Shown here: positions 41,797 through 50,021 of the stretch, piece after piece | How the letters are laid out: every line of letters starts with the position of its first letter | Position numbering within the stretch: the stretch's first letter is position 1 | NCBI RefSeq assembly: GCF_002440635.1 | Contig: NZ_DJUW01000017.1 | Coordinates: forward strand, 62,001-126,000 | Source: Novosphingobium sp. UBA6272 | Lineage (GTDB): Bacteria; Pseudomonadota; Alphaproteobacteria; Sphingomonadales; Sphingomonadaceae | Length of the DNA: 64,000 nt | Reading direction: 5' to 3' | Position numbers and translations under genes: made by a program | The notes under the pieces: generated by a model | Databases searched by the model: none | What the model was told of the DNA's origin: nothing | What the model saw: the letters and a program-made list of their open reading frames with translations, nothing else

Positions 41797-43080
41797 TCAA
41801 TCCCCGCCAACCCGTTCGATCTGCGCGCCGACCAGGGCCAGCTTTTCCTCCAGCCGCTCGTACCCGCGGTCGAGGTGGTAGAGTCGGTGCACCTGCGTCT
41901 CGCCCTCTGCCGCGAGGCCGGCGATCACCAGGCTCATCGAGGCGCGCAGGTCGGTGGCCATGACTTCGGCGCCGGTCAGCTTTTCGACCCCGTGGACCAC
42001 GGCAGTGCGGCCCTTGGTTTCGATATGCGCGCCCATCCGGTTGAGTTCGGGGACGTGCATATAGCGGTTCTCGAAGATCGTCTCGGTCAGCACCGAGCTG
42101 CCTTCGGCCAGGCACAGCATCGCCATCAGCTGGGCCTGCATGTCGGTGGCAAAGCCGGGGTAGGGCGCGGTGGCAAGGGTTACGGCCTTGAGCTTCCCGT
42201 CGCTGGCCACCTGGATCCCGCCGCTCTTGGGCTCGACATGGACCCCGGCATCGCGCAGCGCCTGCAGGGTGGCATCCATTTCCTCGGCCACGGCGTGCTG
42301 CAGGAACACTTCGCCCCCGGTGATCGCGGCGGCGCAGGCATAGGATCCGGCCTCGATCCGGTCGGACATCACGCGATAGGTCGCGCCGTGCAGGCGCGAG
42401 ACACCGTGAATCGTCAGATCGCTCGATCCGATCCCCTCGATTTGCGCGCCCATCGCCACCAGCAGCTTGCACAGGTCGACGATTTCCGGTTCGCGCGCGG
42501 CGTTGTGGAGCACGGTCTTGCCGGTGCAGAGTACCGCCGCCATCAGTGCGTTCTCGGTCGCGCCGACCGAGACCACCGGGAACGAATAGCGCCCGCCGGG
42601 CAGCCCGCCATCGGGGGCGATCGCCTTCACATAGCCCGCCGCGAGTTCGATCGTCGCGCCCATTGCTTCGAGCACCTTCAGGTGCAGATCGATCGGGCGG
42701 TTGCCGATCGCGCAGCCGCCGGGCAACGAAACGGTTGCTTCGCCCATCCGGGCCAGCATCGGGCCCAAGACCAGGATCGAGGCGCGCATCTTGCGGACCA
42801 GTTCATAGGGCGCGACCGAGCTGGTGATCCGCGGCGCTTCCAGCGTCATCACCCGGCCGAAATCGCCCGGGCGGTTGCCGGCGATGCTGGTCGAAATCCC
42901 GAACTGGTTGAGCAGGTGCTGGAACCCGTCGATATCGGCCAGCCGCGGCAGGTTGCGCAGCGTCAGCGGCTCTTCGGTCAGCAGCGCGCAGGGCAGCAGC
43001 GTCAGCGCCGAATTCTTCGCGCCGGAGATGGGAATGGTGCCGGAAAGGCGCTTGCCGCCCTCGATGATGATCTTGTCCAT
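41797..43080 (-). CDS. murA: UDP-N-acetylglucosamine 1-carboxyvinyltransferase
   Basis: First committed enzyme of peptidoglycan synthesis: it adds enolpyruvate from PEP to UDP-GlcNAc in the cytoplasm and is the fosfomycin target. The 427-residue protein begins MDKIIIEGGKRLSGTIPISG. KNSALTLLPCALLTEEP follows early, and the PEP-binding cysteine is present in LPGGCAIGNRPIDLH (about residue 117). The second domain ends with IERVGGD. Cys rather than Asp at that position means fosfomycin sensitivity is expected. It appears monocistronic. Confidence 0.97.
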   Translation of the reverse strand: MDKIIIEGGKRLSGTIPISGAKNSALTLLPCALLTEEPLTLRNLPRLADIDGFQHLLNQFGISTSIAGNRPGDFGRVMTLEAPRITSSVAPYELVRKMRASILVLGPMLARMGEATVSLPGGCAIGNRPIDLHLKVLEAMGATIELAAGYVKAIAPDGGLPGGRYSFPVVSVGATENALMAAVLCTGKTVLHNAAREPEIVDLCKLLVAMGAQIEGIGSSDLTIHGVSRLHGATYRVMSDRIEAGSYACAAAITGGEVFLQHAVAEEMDATLQALRDAGVHVEPKSGGIQVASDGKLKAVTLATAPYPGFATDMQAQLMAMLCLAEGSSVLTETIFENRYMHVPELNRMGAHIETKGRTAVVHGVEKLTGAEVMATDLRASMSLVIAGLAAEGETQVHRLYHLDRGYERLEEKLALVGAQIERVGGD

Positions 43081-43129
43081 GATGTTCCGTTTAGCGGGAA
43101 ACTTTTGGGCGGCAAGAAGAAGGAAGGAT

Positions 43130-43305
43130 GGTTCACGCAGAGGCGCAGAGAAGAAGGGGGAGGCGCAGAGGTGCCGCGCGATCGGCGAAGCCGCATTCGA
43201 TCACGAGCTTCGCGCAGAACCTGATGGTAGCGGTTTAAAAGCGGCTTAGCCGCATGACTCTCCTCTCTGCGCCTCTCCCTTCTTCTCTGCGCCTTTGCGT
43301 GAACC
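43130..43305. repeat. Inverted repeat with 41-base arms between murA and galU
   Basis: Left arm 43130-43170 begins GGTTCACGCAGAGGCGCAGA; right arm 43265-43305 is its reverse complement with 2 mismatches in 41. Each arm carries GGCGCAGAG twice. The interior also has GAAGCCGC and GCGGCTT sequences able to pair. The 335-base gap 43081-43415 has no visible gene. The ends could be those of a small non-autonomous element, but I see no clear target duplication. Confidence 0.85.
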
Positions 43306-43415
43306 AATCGGAAAGTGCCAAACAACCGAACCTCACCGCATCAATCCAGCGGTTGCACCCTTCGCCCGAAGCCGCTTTAACCCCGTTGCAACAGGAACAT
43401 GGTTAAAGGCCGCGC

Positions 43416-44306
43416 ATGACCGACAGTTCACTTCGCAAGCCGATCAAGAAAGCCGTGTTCCCGGTGGCCGGGCTTGGCACCCGCTTTCTGCCCGCAACCA
43501 AGGCGATCCCCAAGGAAATGCTGCCGATCATCGATCGTCCGCTGATCCAGTACGCGGTCGACGAAGCGCGCGAGGCCGGGATCGAGCAGCTGATCTTCGT
43601 GACCGGACGGGGCAAGACCGCGATCGTCGAACACTTCGACATGGCCTTCGAACTCGAAACCACGATGAAGGACCGCGACAAGGCGCTCGACGTGCTCGAG
43701 CCGACCCGGATCCAGCCGGGCAACCTCGTCACCGTGCGCCAGCAGGTGCCGATGGGGCTGGGCCACGCGATCTGGTGCGCCCGGGCGATTGTCGGCGATG
43801 AACCCTTTGCGATCTTCCTGCCCGACGAACTGATGATCGCCCACAAGGGCTCCACCGGCTGCATGAAGCAAATGGTCGAGGCTTATAACGAGGTGGGCGG
43901 CAACCTGATCTCAGTGCTCGAAGTTCCCGAGGAAGAGGTTTCCAGCTATGGCGTGATTGCCCCGGGCAAGCGCGACGGCGCGCTGACCGAGGTCAAGGGC
44001 CTGGTCGAAAAACCCAAGCGCGAAGACGCGCCCAGCAACCTGATCATCTCGGGCCGCTATATCCTCCAGCCCGAAGTGATGCGGGTGCTCGAGCATCAGG
44101 GCAAGGGCGCAGGCGGCGAGATCCAGCTGACCGACGCCATGGCCCAGATGATCGGCCAACAGCCGTTCCACGCGGTGACTTTCGCCGGCAAGCGCTATGA
44201 CTGCGGCAGCAAGACCGGCTTCGTCGAAGCGACCCTGGCGATTGCGCTGGAACGTGAAGATATGCGCGACGAAGTGCGGGCGATTGCGCGGCGGTTGCTG
44301 GGTTGA
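43416..44306 (+). CDS. galU: UTP-glucose-1-phosphate uridylyltransferase
   Basis: Makes UDP-glucose from UTP and glucose-1-phosphate for exopolysaccharide and cell-envelope sugars. The 296-residue protein has the nucleotidyltransferase signature AGLGTRFLPATKAIPKEMLP at about residues 18-37, the lysine-containing region IVEHFDMAFELE, and GLVEKPKREDAPSN (sugar-binding). It is complete. The ATG at 43416 gives MTDSSLRKPIKKAVFPVAGL. The pseudouridine synthase gene begins 13 bases after the stop, suggesting one transcript. Confidence 0.96.
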   Translation: MTDSSLRKPIKKAVFPVAGLGTRFLPATKAIPKEMLPIIDRPLIQYAVDEAREAGIEQLIFVTGRGKTAIVEHFDMAFELETTMKDRDKALDVLEPTRIQPGNLVTVRQQVPMGLGHAIWCARAIVGDEPFAIFLPDELMIAHKGSTGCMKQMVEAYNEVGGNLISVLEVPEEEVSSYGVIAPGKRDGALTEVKGLVEKPKREDAPSNLIISGRYILQPEVMRVLEHQGKGAGGEIQLTDAMAQMIGQQPFHAVTFAGKRYDCGSKTGFVEATLAIALEREDMRDEVRAIARRLLG

Positions 44307-44319
44307 TCCCGGCCCCGCC

Positions 44320-44877
44320 ATGCTGATCCTGTTCAACAAGCCGATGAACGTCCTTTCGCAGTTCACCGACGCGGGAACGGCGGGATCGCCGCGCGCGACG
44401 CTGTCGGATTTCATCAAGCTGCCGGGGGTCTATCCGGCCGGGCGGCTCGACCGGGACAGCGAGGGGTTGTTGCTGCTGACCGACGATGGCCGGCTGCAGG
44501 CGCGGATCGCCGATCCCCGGTTCAAGCTGGCCAAGACTTACCTTGTCCAGGTCGAAGGCAGTGTGGATGAAGCGGCGCTCGAGCAACTCCGCCGCGGAGT
44601 GCGGCTGAACGATGGGATGACCAGCCCCGCCAAGGCCGAAGCGATCGATCCGCCCGAACTGTGGCCGCGCGATCCGCCGGTGCGGTTCCGCAAATCGGTG
44701 CCCGACAGCTGGTTGCGGCTGACCATCGGCGAAGGCCGCAACCGGCAGGTCCGGCGGATGACCGCGGCGGTCGGCTTGCCGTGCTTGCGGCTGGTCCGCT
44801 GGGCAGTCGGCGACTGGACCCTGGAGGGTCTGGCGCCGAGGGAATGGCGCGAAGTGCCAGCGCCGTCACACCGCTGA
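44320..44877 (+). CDS. RluE-like 23S rRNA pseudouridine synthase
   Basis: A 185-residue enzyme of the RsuA/RluB/E/F family. The catalytic aspartate is in AGRLDRDSEGLLLLTDDGRL (about residue 48), and RNRQVRRM lies near residue 146. There is no N-terminal S4 domain, and together with the short length this fits RluE (U2457 of 23S rRNA in E. coli); exact specificity is uncertain. ATG 44320 gives MLILFNKPMNVLSQF. It follows galU by 13 bases. A 7-bp hairpin lies just after the stop. Confidence 0.85.
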   Translation: MLILFNKPMNVLSQFTDAGTAGSPRATLSDFIKLPGVYPAGRLDRDSEGLLLLTDDGRLQARIADPRFKLAKTYLVQVEGSVDEAALEQLRRGVRLNDGMTSPAKAEAIDPPELWPRDPPVRFRKSVPDSWLRLTIGEGRNRQVRRMTAAVGLPCLRLVRWAVGDWTLEGLAPREWREVPAPSHR

Positions 44878-44884
44878 AATACGC

Positions 44885-44906
44885 CCATGAGAATCATCGC
44901 TCATGG
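44885..44906 (+). terminator. Small hairpin after the RluE-like gene
   Basis: CCATGAG (44885-44891) pairs with CTCATGG (44900-44906), a 7-bp stem with an 8-base loop. There is no U-tract. It overlaps the start codon of a possible small gene, so it could be regulatory instead. Confidence 0.35.
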
Positions 44907-45082
44907 ACCAAGCAACCACCAAGTTCGACTGGATCGCCTGGCTGGCCAGCGTTCCCGGAGTCCCCGCCGGCTGGGGTGAAACCCCGGCCAGCCCCGCGCC
45001 CGTGTCCGTGGTGCAAGCGCAGGCTGCCCCCCGCCCGCGCACCACGGCACGGGTTAGCGCGGACCTGCAGAAGGCCGCCTAG
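44903..45082 (+). CDS. Possible small protein of 59 residues
   Basis: An open frame from ATG 44903 to TAG 45082. The product begins MDQATTKFDWIAWLASVPGV and is Pro/Ala-rich in the middle, ending DLQKAA. There is no ribosome site and no known family. Its stop overlaps the 3' end of the opposing P450 gene by 4 bases. The region is otherwise a 200-base gap, and a hairpin covers the start codon. It may be spurious. Confidence 0.28.
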   Translation: MDQATTKFDWIAWLASVPGVPAGWGETPASPAPVSVVQAQAAPRPRTTARVSADLQKAA

Positions 45083-46389
45083 CTCGCCTTGATCCGCAGC
45101 GGCAGGGTCTTGAGTCCGCCGACGAAGGTGCTCTTGGCCCGGCGCGGCTCACCCGCCAGTTCGATAGAATCGATCCGGTCGAGCAGGGCTTCGAACAGCA
45201 GCCGCATTTCCAGCCGGGCGAGATGCAGCCCGAGGCACTGGTGCGCGCCCGCGCCGAATGCGAGGTGGCGGTTCGCCTCGCGCGTTGCGTCGAACTTGCG
45301 CGGCTGCGGGAACTGGGCCGGATCGTGATTGGCGGCGACATAGTTGATCATCAGCCAGTCCCCGGCCTTGACCGTCACGTCGCCGAACTGGGTGTCTTCC
45401 ACCGCGGTGCGCATGAAGTGCTGAACCGGGCTGGTCCAGCGAATCGCTTCTTCAACGATCCCCGGCACCAGGCTGCGGTCGGCCTTGACCCGGGCGAACT
45501 GCTCCGGATCCTGGGCGAGGGCGAGCATCGCCCCGGCGGTGCTGGCGCTGGTCGTGTCATGCCCGGCAGCGGCGACAATAATGTAATAGCCGGCCCGGTC
45601 ACGCGCGCTGATCGGTTCGCCGTCGATCACCGCATTGGCGAGGATCGAGGCGACGTCGCCGGTCGGGTTGGCGCGGCGCTCGGCGGCGAGGCCTTCGAAA
45701 TAGGCCTCGAAATCGGCGACCGCGCCGGTCACGATCTGAAGGATCTGCTCCGGCGTCAGATCGGCCATGCCGCTCTTGTTGAGTTCCTCGTCCTGCCCGC
45801 CAAACATCTGCTGGGTCAGGAACAGCATCCGCGGTTCGTCTTCCTCGGGCACGCCGAGGATCTGCATCACCACGTGCAGCGGATAGGGCGCGGCGACCAG
45901 CGGCACGAAATCGCATTCCGGCCCGGCCGCGACAAACCGGTCGGCAGTCTTGACCGCCAGCTCGCGGATCTGCGCCTCGATGTTGCGCAGGTTCTTGGGC
46001 ATGAACCATTCCTGGGTCAGCCGCCGCAACTTGGGGTGCTTGGGCGCGTCGAGTACGACCAGCGAGGACACCAGATTGGGGCTTTCCTCGCCCTGGCTGG
46101 CGGTGATCTGACGGGCAAAGGCCTCACCGGTCTTGTTGGTGAACACGGTGGCGCGCGGGGCATTGAGGAACTTGGCGTTCTCTTTCGAGACCCGCATCGC
46201 GTCGTCATATTTGGTCAGCAGCCAGAACGGATCGAATTCGCCGCTCGGGCTTTCGATCCGCACCACCGGGGTTTCAGCGCGGAGCCGGTCGAACAGGTCG
46301 AGCGCGGTGGTCCAATCGGCATAGGACTTGGGATCGATTACCGCGATTGAGTCTTCGGGCGAAGCGGTTGGTCCGGTCATCGCGTTCAT
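45079..46389 (-). CDS. Cytochrome P450
   Basis: A soluble heme mono-oxygenase, 436 aa. The heme cysteine is in FGAGAHQCLGLHLARLEM (about residues 378-395). The I-helix oxygen-activation motif is AAAGHDTTSAS, with an ExxR in the K-helix (GIVEEAIRWTSP). It has no membrane anchor, like bacterial class I P450s that receive electrons from ferredoxin and its reductase; no such genes are adjacent. It is overlapped by 4 bases by the acyl-CoA ligase gene upstream, so they are coupled. A role in hydroxylating a terpenoid, steroid or fatty acid is suggested by that neighbour but not shown. Confidence 0.93.
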   Translation of the reverse strand: MNAMTGPTASPEDSIAVIDPKSYADWTTALDLFDRLRAETPVVRIESPSGEFDPFWLLTKYDDAMRVSKENAKFLNAPRATVFTNKTGEAFARQITASQGEESPNLVSSLVVLDAPKHPKLRRLTQEWFMPKNLRNIEAQIRELAVKTADRFVAAGPECDFVPLVAAPYPLHVVMQILGVPEEDEPRMLFLTQQMFGGQDEELNKSGMADLTPEQILQIVTGAVADFEAYFEGLAAERRANPTGDVASILANAVIDGEPISARDRAGYYIIVAAAGHDTTSASTAGAMLALAQDPEQFARVKADRSLVPGIVEEAIRWTSPVQHFMRTAVEDTQFGDVTVKAGDWLMINYVAANHDPAQFPQPRKFDATREANRHLAFGAGAHQCLGLHLARLEMRLLFEALLDRIDSIELAGEPRRAKSTFVGGLKTLPLRIKAS

Positions 46390-47936
46390 GCTCCCGCCTG
46401 GGCCTTTTCGTAGGCTTCCTTGTACTCATCGCGCAGCAACCGCTTGTAAAGCTTGCCGGTCAGTTCGCGCGGCAGCTGTTCGCGGAAGTCGATCTGGCGC
46501 GGCATCTTGACCCGGCTGAGCTGGCCAGAGAGGTATTCGCGGATCTCGTCGGCCAGTTCCGGTCCGGCCTGAGCCATGTCGAGCGGCTGGATCACGGCCA
46601 CAACCTTCTCACCCATTTCCGGATCGGGCGCGCCGATCACGGCGGCATCGGCGATCTTGGGATGGGTGACCAGCAGGTTCTCGATCTCCTGCGGGTAGAT
46701 GTTGACCCCGCCCGAGATGATCATGAAGCTCTTGCGGTCGGTCAGGAAGACATAGCCGTCTTTGTCTTCGTATCCGACATCGCCCAGGCTGCTCCAGCCG
46801 TGCTTGTTGCGGGCGTCTGCGGTCTTGGCCGGATCGTTGTGGTATTCGAACGGGACCATGCCTTCGGTCGGTTCAAAGAAGATCTGCCCCTCGGTCCCGC
46901 GCGGCACTTCGTCGCCATTCTCGTCGCAGACCCGCACGATCCCGGTCAGCGCGCGGCCGACGGTACCCGGCCGTGCCAGCCATTCCTGGCTGGTGACGAA
47001 GGTGAAACCGTTGCCTTCGGTTCCGGCGTAATATTCGTAGAGCACCGGCCCCCACCATTCGATCATCGCCTGCTTGACCGGCACCGGGCAGGGTGCAGCG
47101 GCGTGGATCGCGCATTTGAGGGTGGAGGTATCGTACTTCCTGCGGATCTCTTCGGGCAGTTTCAGCAGCCGCACGAAATGGGTCGGCACGAACTGGCCAT
47201 CGGTGATCTTGTACTTCTCGATTGCGGCAAGGGCCGCCTCGGGATCGAACTTTTCCATCACCACCACGGTGCCGCCCAGCTTCTGGATCGTCATCGACCA
47301 GCGCAGCGGCGCGGCGTGATAAAGCGGGGCGGGGGACAGATAGACCGAATCCGGTTTGATCCCGAAAGCCATCATGGTCAGGCCGACCAGGGCATTGGCC
47401 TGGTCGATCGCCGGATCCTCGGGCAGCGGGATCTTGACCCCCTTGGGCCGCCCGGTGGTGCCGGAGGAATAGAGCATGTCGACCCCGGCGCGCTCGTCGG
47501 CAATCGGGGTGGCGGGCATCGCGGCCAGCGCATCCTCGGCCGACATGGCCCCCGGTGTGTCGAAGCGCAGCTGCTCGACCTGCGGGGCCAGCTTGGCCAC
47601 TTCATCCAGCGTCGGGGCGAGATAGGCCGATCCGAACAGGATCTTCGCGCCGCTGTCTTCCAGGATATACGCGATTTCGGGCGGGGTCAGGCGGCTGGAG
47701 ATGCCGACATAGTGAACCCCCGAGCGCTGGAACCCCCAGGTCAGGCAGAAGAACCACGGGTGGTTTTCCATGCACAGCGCAACCGTATCGCCGATCTTGA
47801 TCCCGCGCGCGCGGAGCAGCTGGGCGACCTGGTTGGAGCGCCGGTCGAGCTCGGCAAAGGTAACCGTCTCGCCGCTCCCGGCCATGATGATCGCGGGGCG
47901 GTCCGGCTGGGTCCTGGCATGGATCGAAGGATGCAT
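46386..47936 (-). CDS. Acyl-CoA synthetase (AMP-forming)
   Basis: Activates a carboxylic acid to its CoA thioester using ATP, 516 aa. The P-loop-like motif is MLYSSGTTGRPKGVKI (about residues 170-185), the A8 hinge is near GDVGYEDKDGYVFLTDR, and the catalytic lysine lies in the C-terminal domain segment RELTGKLYKRLL. Substrate: probably a medium or bulky hydrophobic acid; not decidable here. I chose ATG 47936, because AGGAGAG lies at a proper distance; a GTG at 47945 is too close to it. It begins an operon with the P450 and has the same operator-in-spacer promoter as the kinase/dehydrogenase operon. Confidence 0.88.
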   Translation of the reverse strand: MHPSIHARTQPDRPAIIMAGSGETVTFAELDRRSNQVAQLLRARGIKIGDTVALCMENHPWFFCLTWGFQRSGVHYVGISSRLTPPEIAYILEDSGAKILFGSAYLAPTLDEVAKLAPQVEQLRFDTPGAMSAEDALAAMPATPIADERAGVDMLYSSGTTGRPKGVKIPLPEDPAIDQANALVGLTMMAFGIKPDSVYLSPAPLYHAAPLRWSMTIQKLGGTVVVMEKFDPEAALAAIEKYKITDGQFVPTHFVRLLKLPEEIRRKYDTSTLKCAIHAAAPCPVPVKQAMIEWWGPVLYEYYAGTEGNGFTFVTSQEWLARPGTVGRALTGIVRVCDENGDEVPRGTEGQIFFEPTEGMVPFEYHNDPAKTADARNKHGWSSLGDVGYEDKDGYVFLTDRKSFMIISGGVNIYPQEIENLLVTHPKIADAAVIGAPDPEMGEKVVAVIQPLDMAQAGPELADEIREYLSGQLSRVKMPRQIDFREQLPRELTGKLYKRLLRDEYKEAYEKAQAGA

Positions 47937-47975
47937 CTGAATCACTCTCCTGCTGCGGTCAAAGCCGCTTGCGGA

Positions 47976-48004
47976 GAGTTTAACCGCACGATTAAATGGT
48001 GCAA
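47976..48004 (-). promoter_or_regulatory. Promoter with an operator-like palindrome in the spacer
   Basis: Read on the minus strand: TTGCAC (48004-47999), a 17-base spacer, then AAACTC (47981-47976). The palindrome TTAACCGCACGATTAA (plus strand 47980-47995; 6 of 8 half-site matches) fills the spacer. It has the same geometry and nearly the same sequence as the site at 27989-28004. Probably the same repressor binds both. Confidence 0.6.
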
Positions 48005-48029
48005 GAAGAGAGTTGCTGGCATTGTGAGT

Positions 48030-48219
48030 TGATCGCCTCCGCGATCAGCTTGCAACACCGGCCCGCTCCCCCTGCCCAACCACCCGATAAAGGTACCCTG
48101 TGGGTGGTTGGGGCGCCCCGACGAAAACGTCCCCCGGACGTTCTCGCGATCTCGTGACACGAGAGCGGGTCGGTGTTGCAAGGACAGGCGGATGCCTGTC
48201 CGCTCCGCCGTGAGGCGGA
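48030..48219. repeat. Multi-branched palindrome cluster upstream of the acyl-CoA ligase gene
   Basis: Outer arms 48050-48068 and 48163-48181 pair over 19 bases with one mismatch. Inside are hairpins 48075-48112 (CCCAACCACCC stem), 48122-48146 (CGAAAACGTCC stem) and 48150-48164 (CTCGTG-A-CACGAG). Outside are hairpins 48030-48047, 48182-48201 (GGACAGGC) and 48204-48219 (TCCGCC). The CCCAACCACCC hairpin matches the element at 822-911, inverted. The 387-base gap contains no visible gene. Confidence 0.75.
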
Positions 48220-48230
48220 CAAATGCGCAC

Positions 48231-48257
48231 AAAGAAAAAGGCGGCCTTGGCCGCCTT
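48231..48257 (-). terminator. Rho-independent terminator of the M23 peptidase gene
   Basis: AAGGCGGCC (48238-48246) pairs with GGCCGCCTT (48249-48257) around TT. Read on the minus strand, the stem is followed by TTTTTCTTT, which gives a good intrinsic terminator about 65 bases after the M23 gene's stop codon. Confidence 0.8.
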
Positions 48258-48323
48258 CTTCCCAGCATCCTCCCGGAAGCCATCCCGGCCCGGGTTCTGC
48301 GCCCGGTGCCGGACGATAAATTG

Positions 48324-49091
48324 TCAGTCGATCTCGCCGTCGTCGCCGCCGCCCATCGCAACCGCGGCGGGCGAAGAGGCCGGGCGATAGACGCCGGTGC
48401 CGTTCATGTAGGGCACCGGGTTGACCGCGGTGCCGGCAATGCGGACTTCATAGTGCAGGTGCGGGCCGGTCGAGCGGCCGGTCGAACCGACATAGCCAAT
48501 CAGGTCACCCTTCTTGATCGGCTGGCCAGCCGCGACGTTCAGGCGCGAAAGGTGGCCGTAGCGGGTCTGGATGTTGCCGCCATGCTCGATCGAAATGTAC
48601 AGGCCATAGCTGGAGAACCAGTCGGCGCGGCTGATCACGCCATCGGCGCTGGCATAGACCGGGGTGCCGGTCGGCGCGGCCAGATCGACACCCTTGTGCG
48701 CGCGGCGGCCGCCGAGCACCGGATGGGTGCGCATGCCGTAGCTGGAGGTCAGCGAAGCGCCATCAAGCGGATTGCGCGAGGGGATCGCGACCTTGGAGGG
48801 GGCGAATGTGCGGGCTGCCATGGCCGACGGGGCGGGGGCGGAAGTGATCGTCGGCGCGGGGTTCATGACCAGCTGGCGGCTGTCCATCTGCTTCCAGCCG
48901 TTGAACAGGCGGCGGAATTCATCATCTCCGCCCTGCGGTGCCTTGGCGGCCTGGGCGGCGCGCAGCGGGGCTGCGACATCGGCATTGGCCGAGCTGTTGG
49001 CGAGAACGGGACTGGCAAAGGTCAGACCGGTGAGCGCGGCAACCATGCCGGCGATGCCGCGAGCCTTTGCAAAAAACGAAATAGCGACCAC
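48324..49091 (-). CDS. M23-family (LytM-type) cell-wall metallopeptidase
   Basis: A secreted or membrane-bound murein hydrolase or activator, 255 aa. A signal-like N-terminus (IAGMVAALTGLTFASPVLAN) lies at about residues 13-32. The zinc domain shows HKGVDLAAPTGTPVYA (H and D ligands) and GPHLHYEVR (HxH), all intact, so the enzyme may be active rather than a NlpD-like pseudoenzyme. A linker precedes it (RLFNGWKQMDSRQL). The start is GTG 49091, with AAGG upstream. It is probably monocistronic, with a terminator behind it. Expected in cell division or peptidoglycan remodelling. Confidence 0.9.
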   Translation of the reverse strand: MVAISFFAKARGIAGMVAALTGLTFASPVLANSSANADVAAPLRAAQAAKAPQGGDDEFRRLFNGWKQMDSRQLVMNPAPTITSAPAPSAMAARTFAPSKVAIPSRNPLDGASLTSSYGMRTHPVLGGRRAHKGVDLAAPTGTPVYASADGVISRADWFSSYGLYISIEHGGNIQTRYGHLSRLNVAAGQPIKKGDLIGYVGSTGRSTGPHLHYEVRIAGTAVNPVPYMNGTGVYRPASSPAAVAMGGGDDGEID

Positions 49092-49232
49092 TCAAACTAC
49101 CTTATTTGCGCCCCGATTTTCGGGGTTTGCGAACCCTGTTGCCGATCTGGGAACCAAACCGGCACTTCGTGTGTTGAGAAGTCGGTAAGCCCCCCGCCAT
49201 CTCGAGAGGGGGCCTAACCGGGCATGGGTTAC

Positions 49233-50021
49233 CTATTCAACCCCGGCGTAGAAACTGCGCGGTAAACCGGCTTGAAGACGCGCTGAGTCGTTGAACGGTG
49301 GCTTAACGGCCCCTCCGAAATAGCGCGAGACCATGCTTTTCCATAGGTTTTCGGGGGATTCGCCGCGAATCCCGGCGAGAGCGACGAAATGCTTTGTGCC
49401 GAAGCGAACGTGCGCGATTTCATCGTCAAGTATGCGACTCAGGATTTTTGCACCGCGAAGATCGCCGCTTGCCCGAACCCGTTCCAGCGTTGACGGTGTG
49501 ACATCGAGCGCGCGGGCCTCCAGCACCATCGGGACGATCGCCAGCCGCGCCGCCACGTCATGGGCGGTCTTCTGCGCTGCATCCCACAGGCCCGAATGGG
49601 CTGGCAGCGCGCCGTAATGGCTTCCCATCGTGGCAAGATGCCGCTCGATCAGCGCGAAATGCATCGCCTCGTCAGCGGCAACGGTGAGAAAGTCCGAGAC
49701 GAAGCGATCGCCCATTTCGGCCCCGAATCGCCCGGCCATGTCGAGCGCGAGGTCGATCGCGACGAATTCGATGTGGGCCAGCGAATGCCACAGCGCGATC
49801 CGCCCGCGTTCCGATCCGCCCTTGCTGCGCTTGGGCATCCGGCTCGGCGGCAGCAGTTCGGGCCGGTCCGGGCGCCCCGGCTCATCGGGCATCGCCACGT
49901 CAAAGCGAAATTCCAGCGCGCCCTTGCGCCAGCCCCGGACCAGCGCCCGGGTCCGCATCACCTTGGTGCGGGGCTCCGTTTCGAGCAGGGCGGCTCGGAT
50001 CGCCGCGGCGAGCGAAGTCAC
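49233..50021 (-). CDS. DUF455 ferritin-like protein
   Basis: A 262-residue protein of the DUF455 family, which has a ferritin-like di-iron fold. ExxH motifs are DEAMHFALIERH (about residues 140-151) and DDEIAHVRFGTKHF (about 215-228), matching metal ligands. Its function is not established. I chose GTG 50021: it overlaps the bcp stop by four bases (GTGA), so the two are coupled. It sits in glnE-bcp-DUF455 order. Involvement in oxidative-stress defence with Bcp is a guess from context. Confidence 0.85.
   Translation of the reverse strand: MTSLAAAIRAALLETEPRTKVMRTRALVRGWRKGALEFRFDVAMPDEPGRPDRPELLPPSRMPKRSKGGSERGRIALWHSLAHIEFVAIDLALDMAGRFGAEMGDRFVSDFLTVAADEAMHFALIERHLATMGSHYGALPAHSGLWDAAQKTAHDVAARLAIVPMVLEARALDVTPSTLERVRASGDLRGAKILSRILDDEIAHVRFGTKHFVALAGIRGESPENLWKSMVSRYFGGAVKPPFNDSARLQAGLPRSFYAGVE

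Noticed and set aside
43130..43305. Insertion sequence or transposase gene
   Set aside because: The inverted repeats enclose only 94 bases with no reading frame and no clear target duplication; listed as a repeat only.
46347..48032. A frame of about 560 codons open on the plus strand opposite the acyl-CoA ligase and P450 genes
   Set aside because: Codon-bias shadow: no recognisable domain, and the minus strand has clear enzymes.
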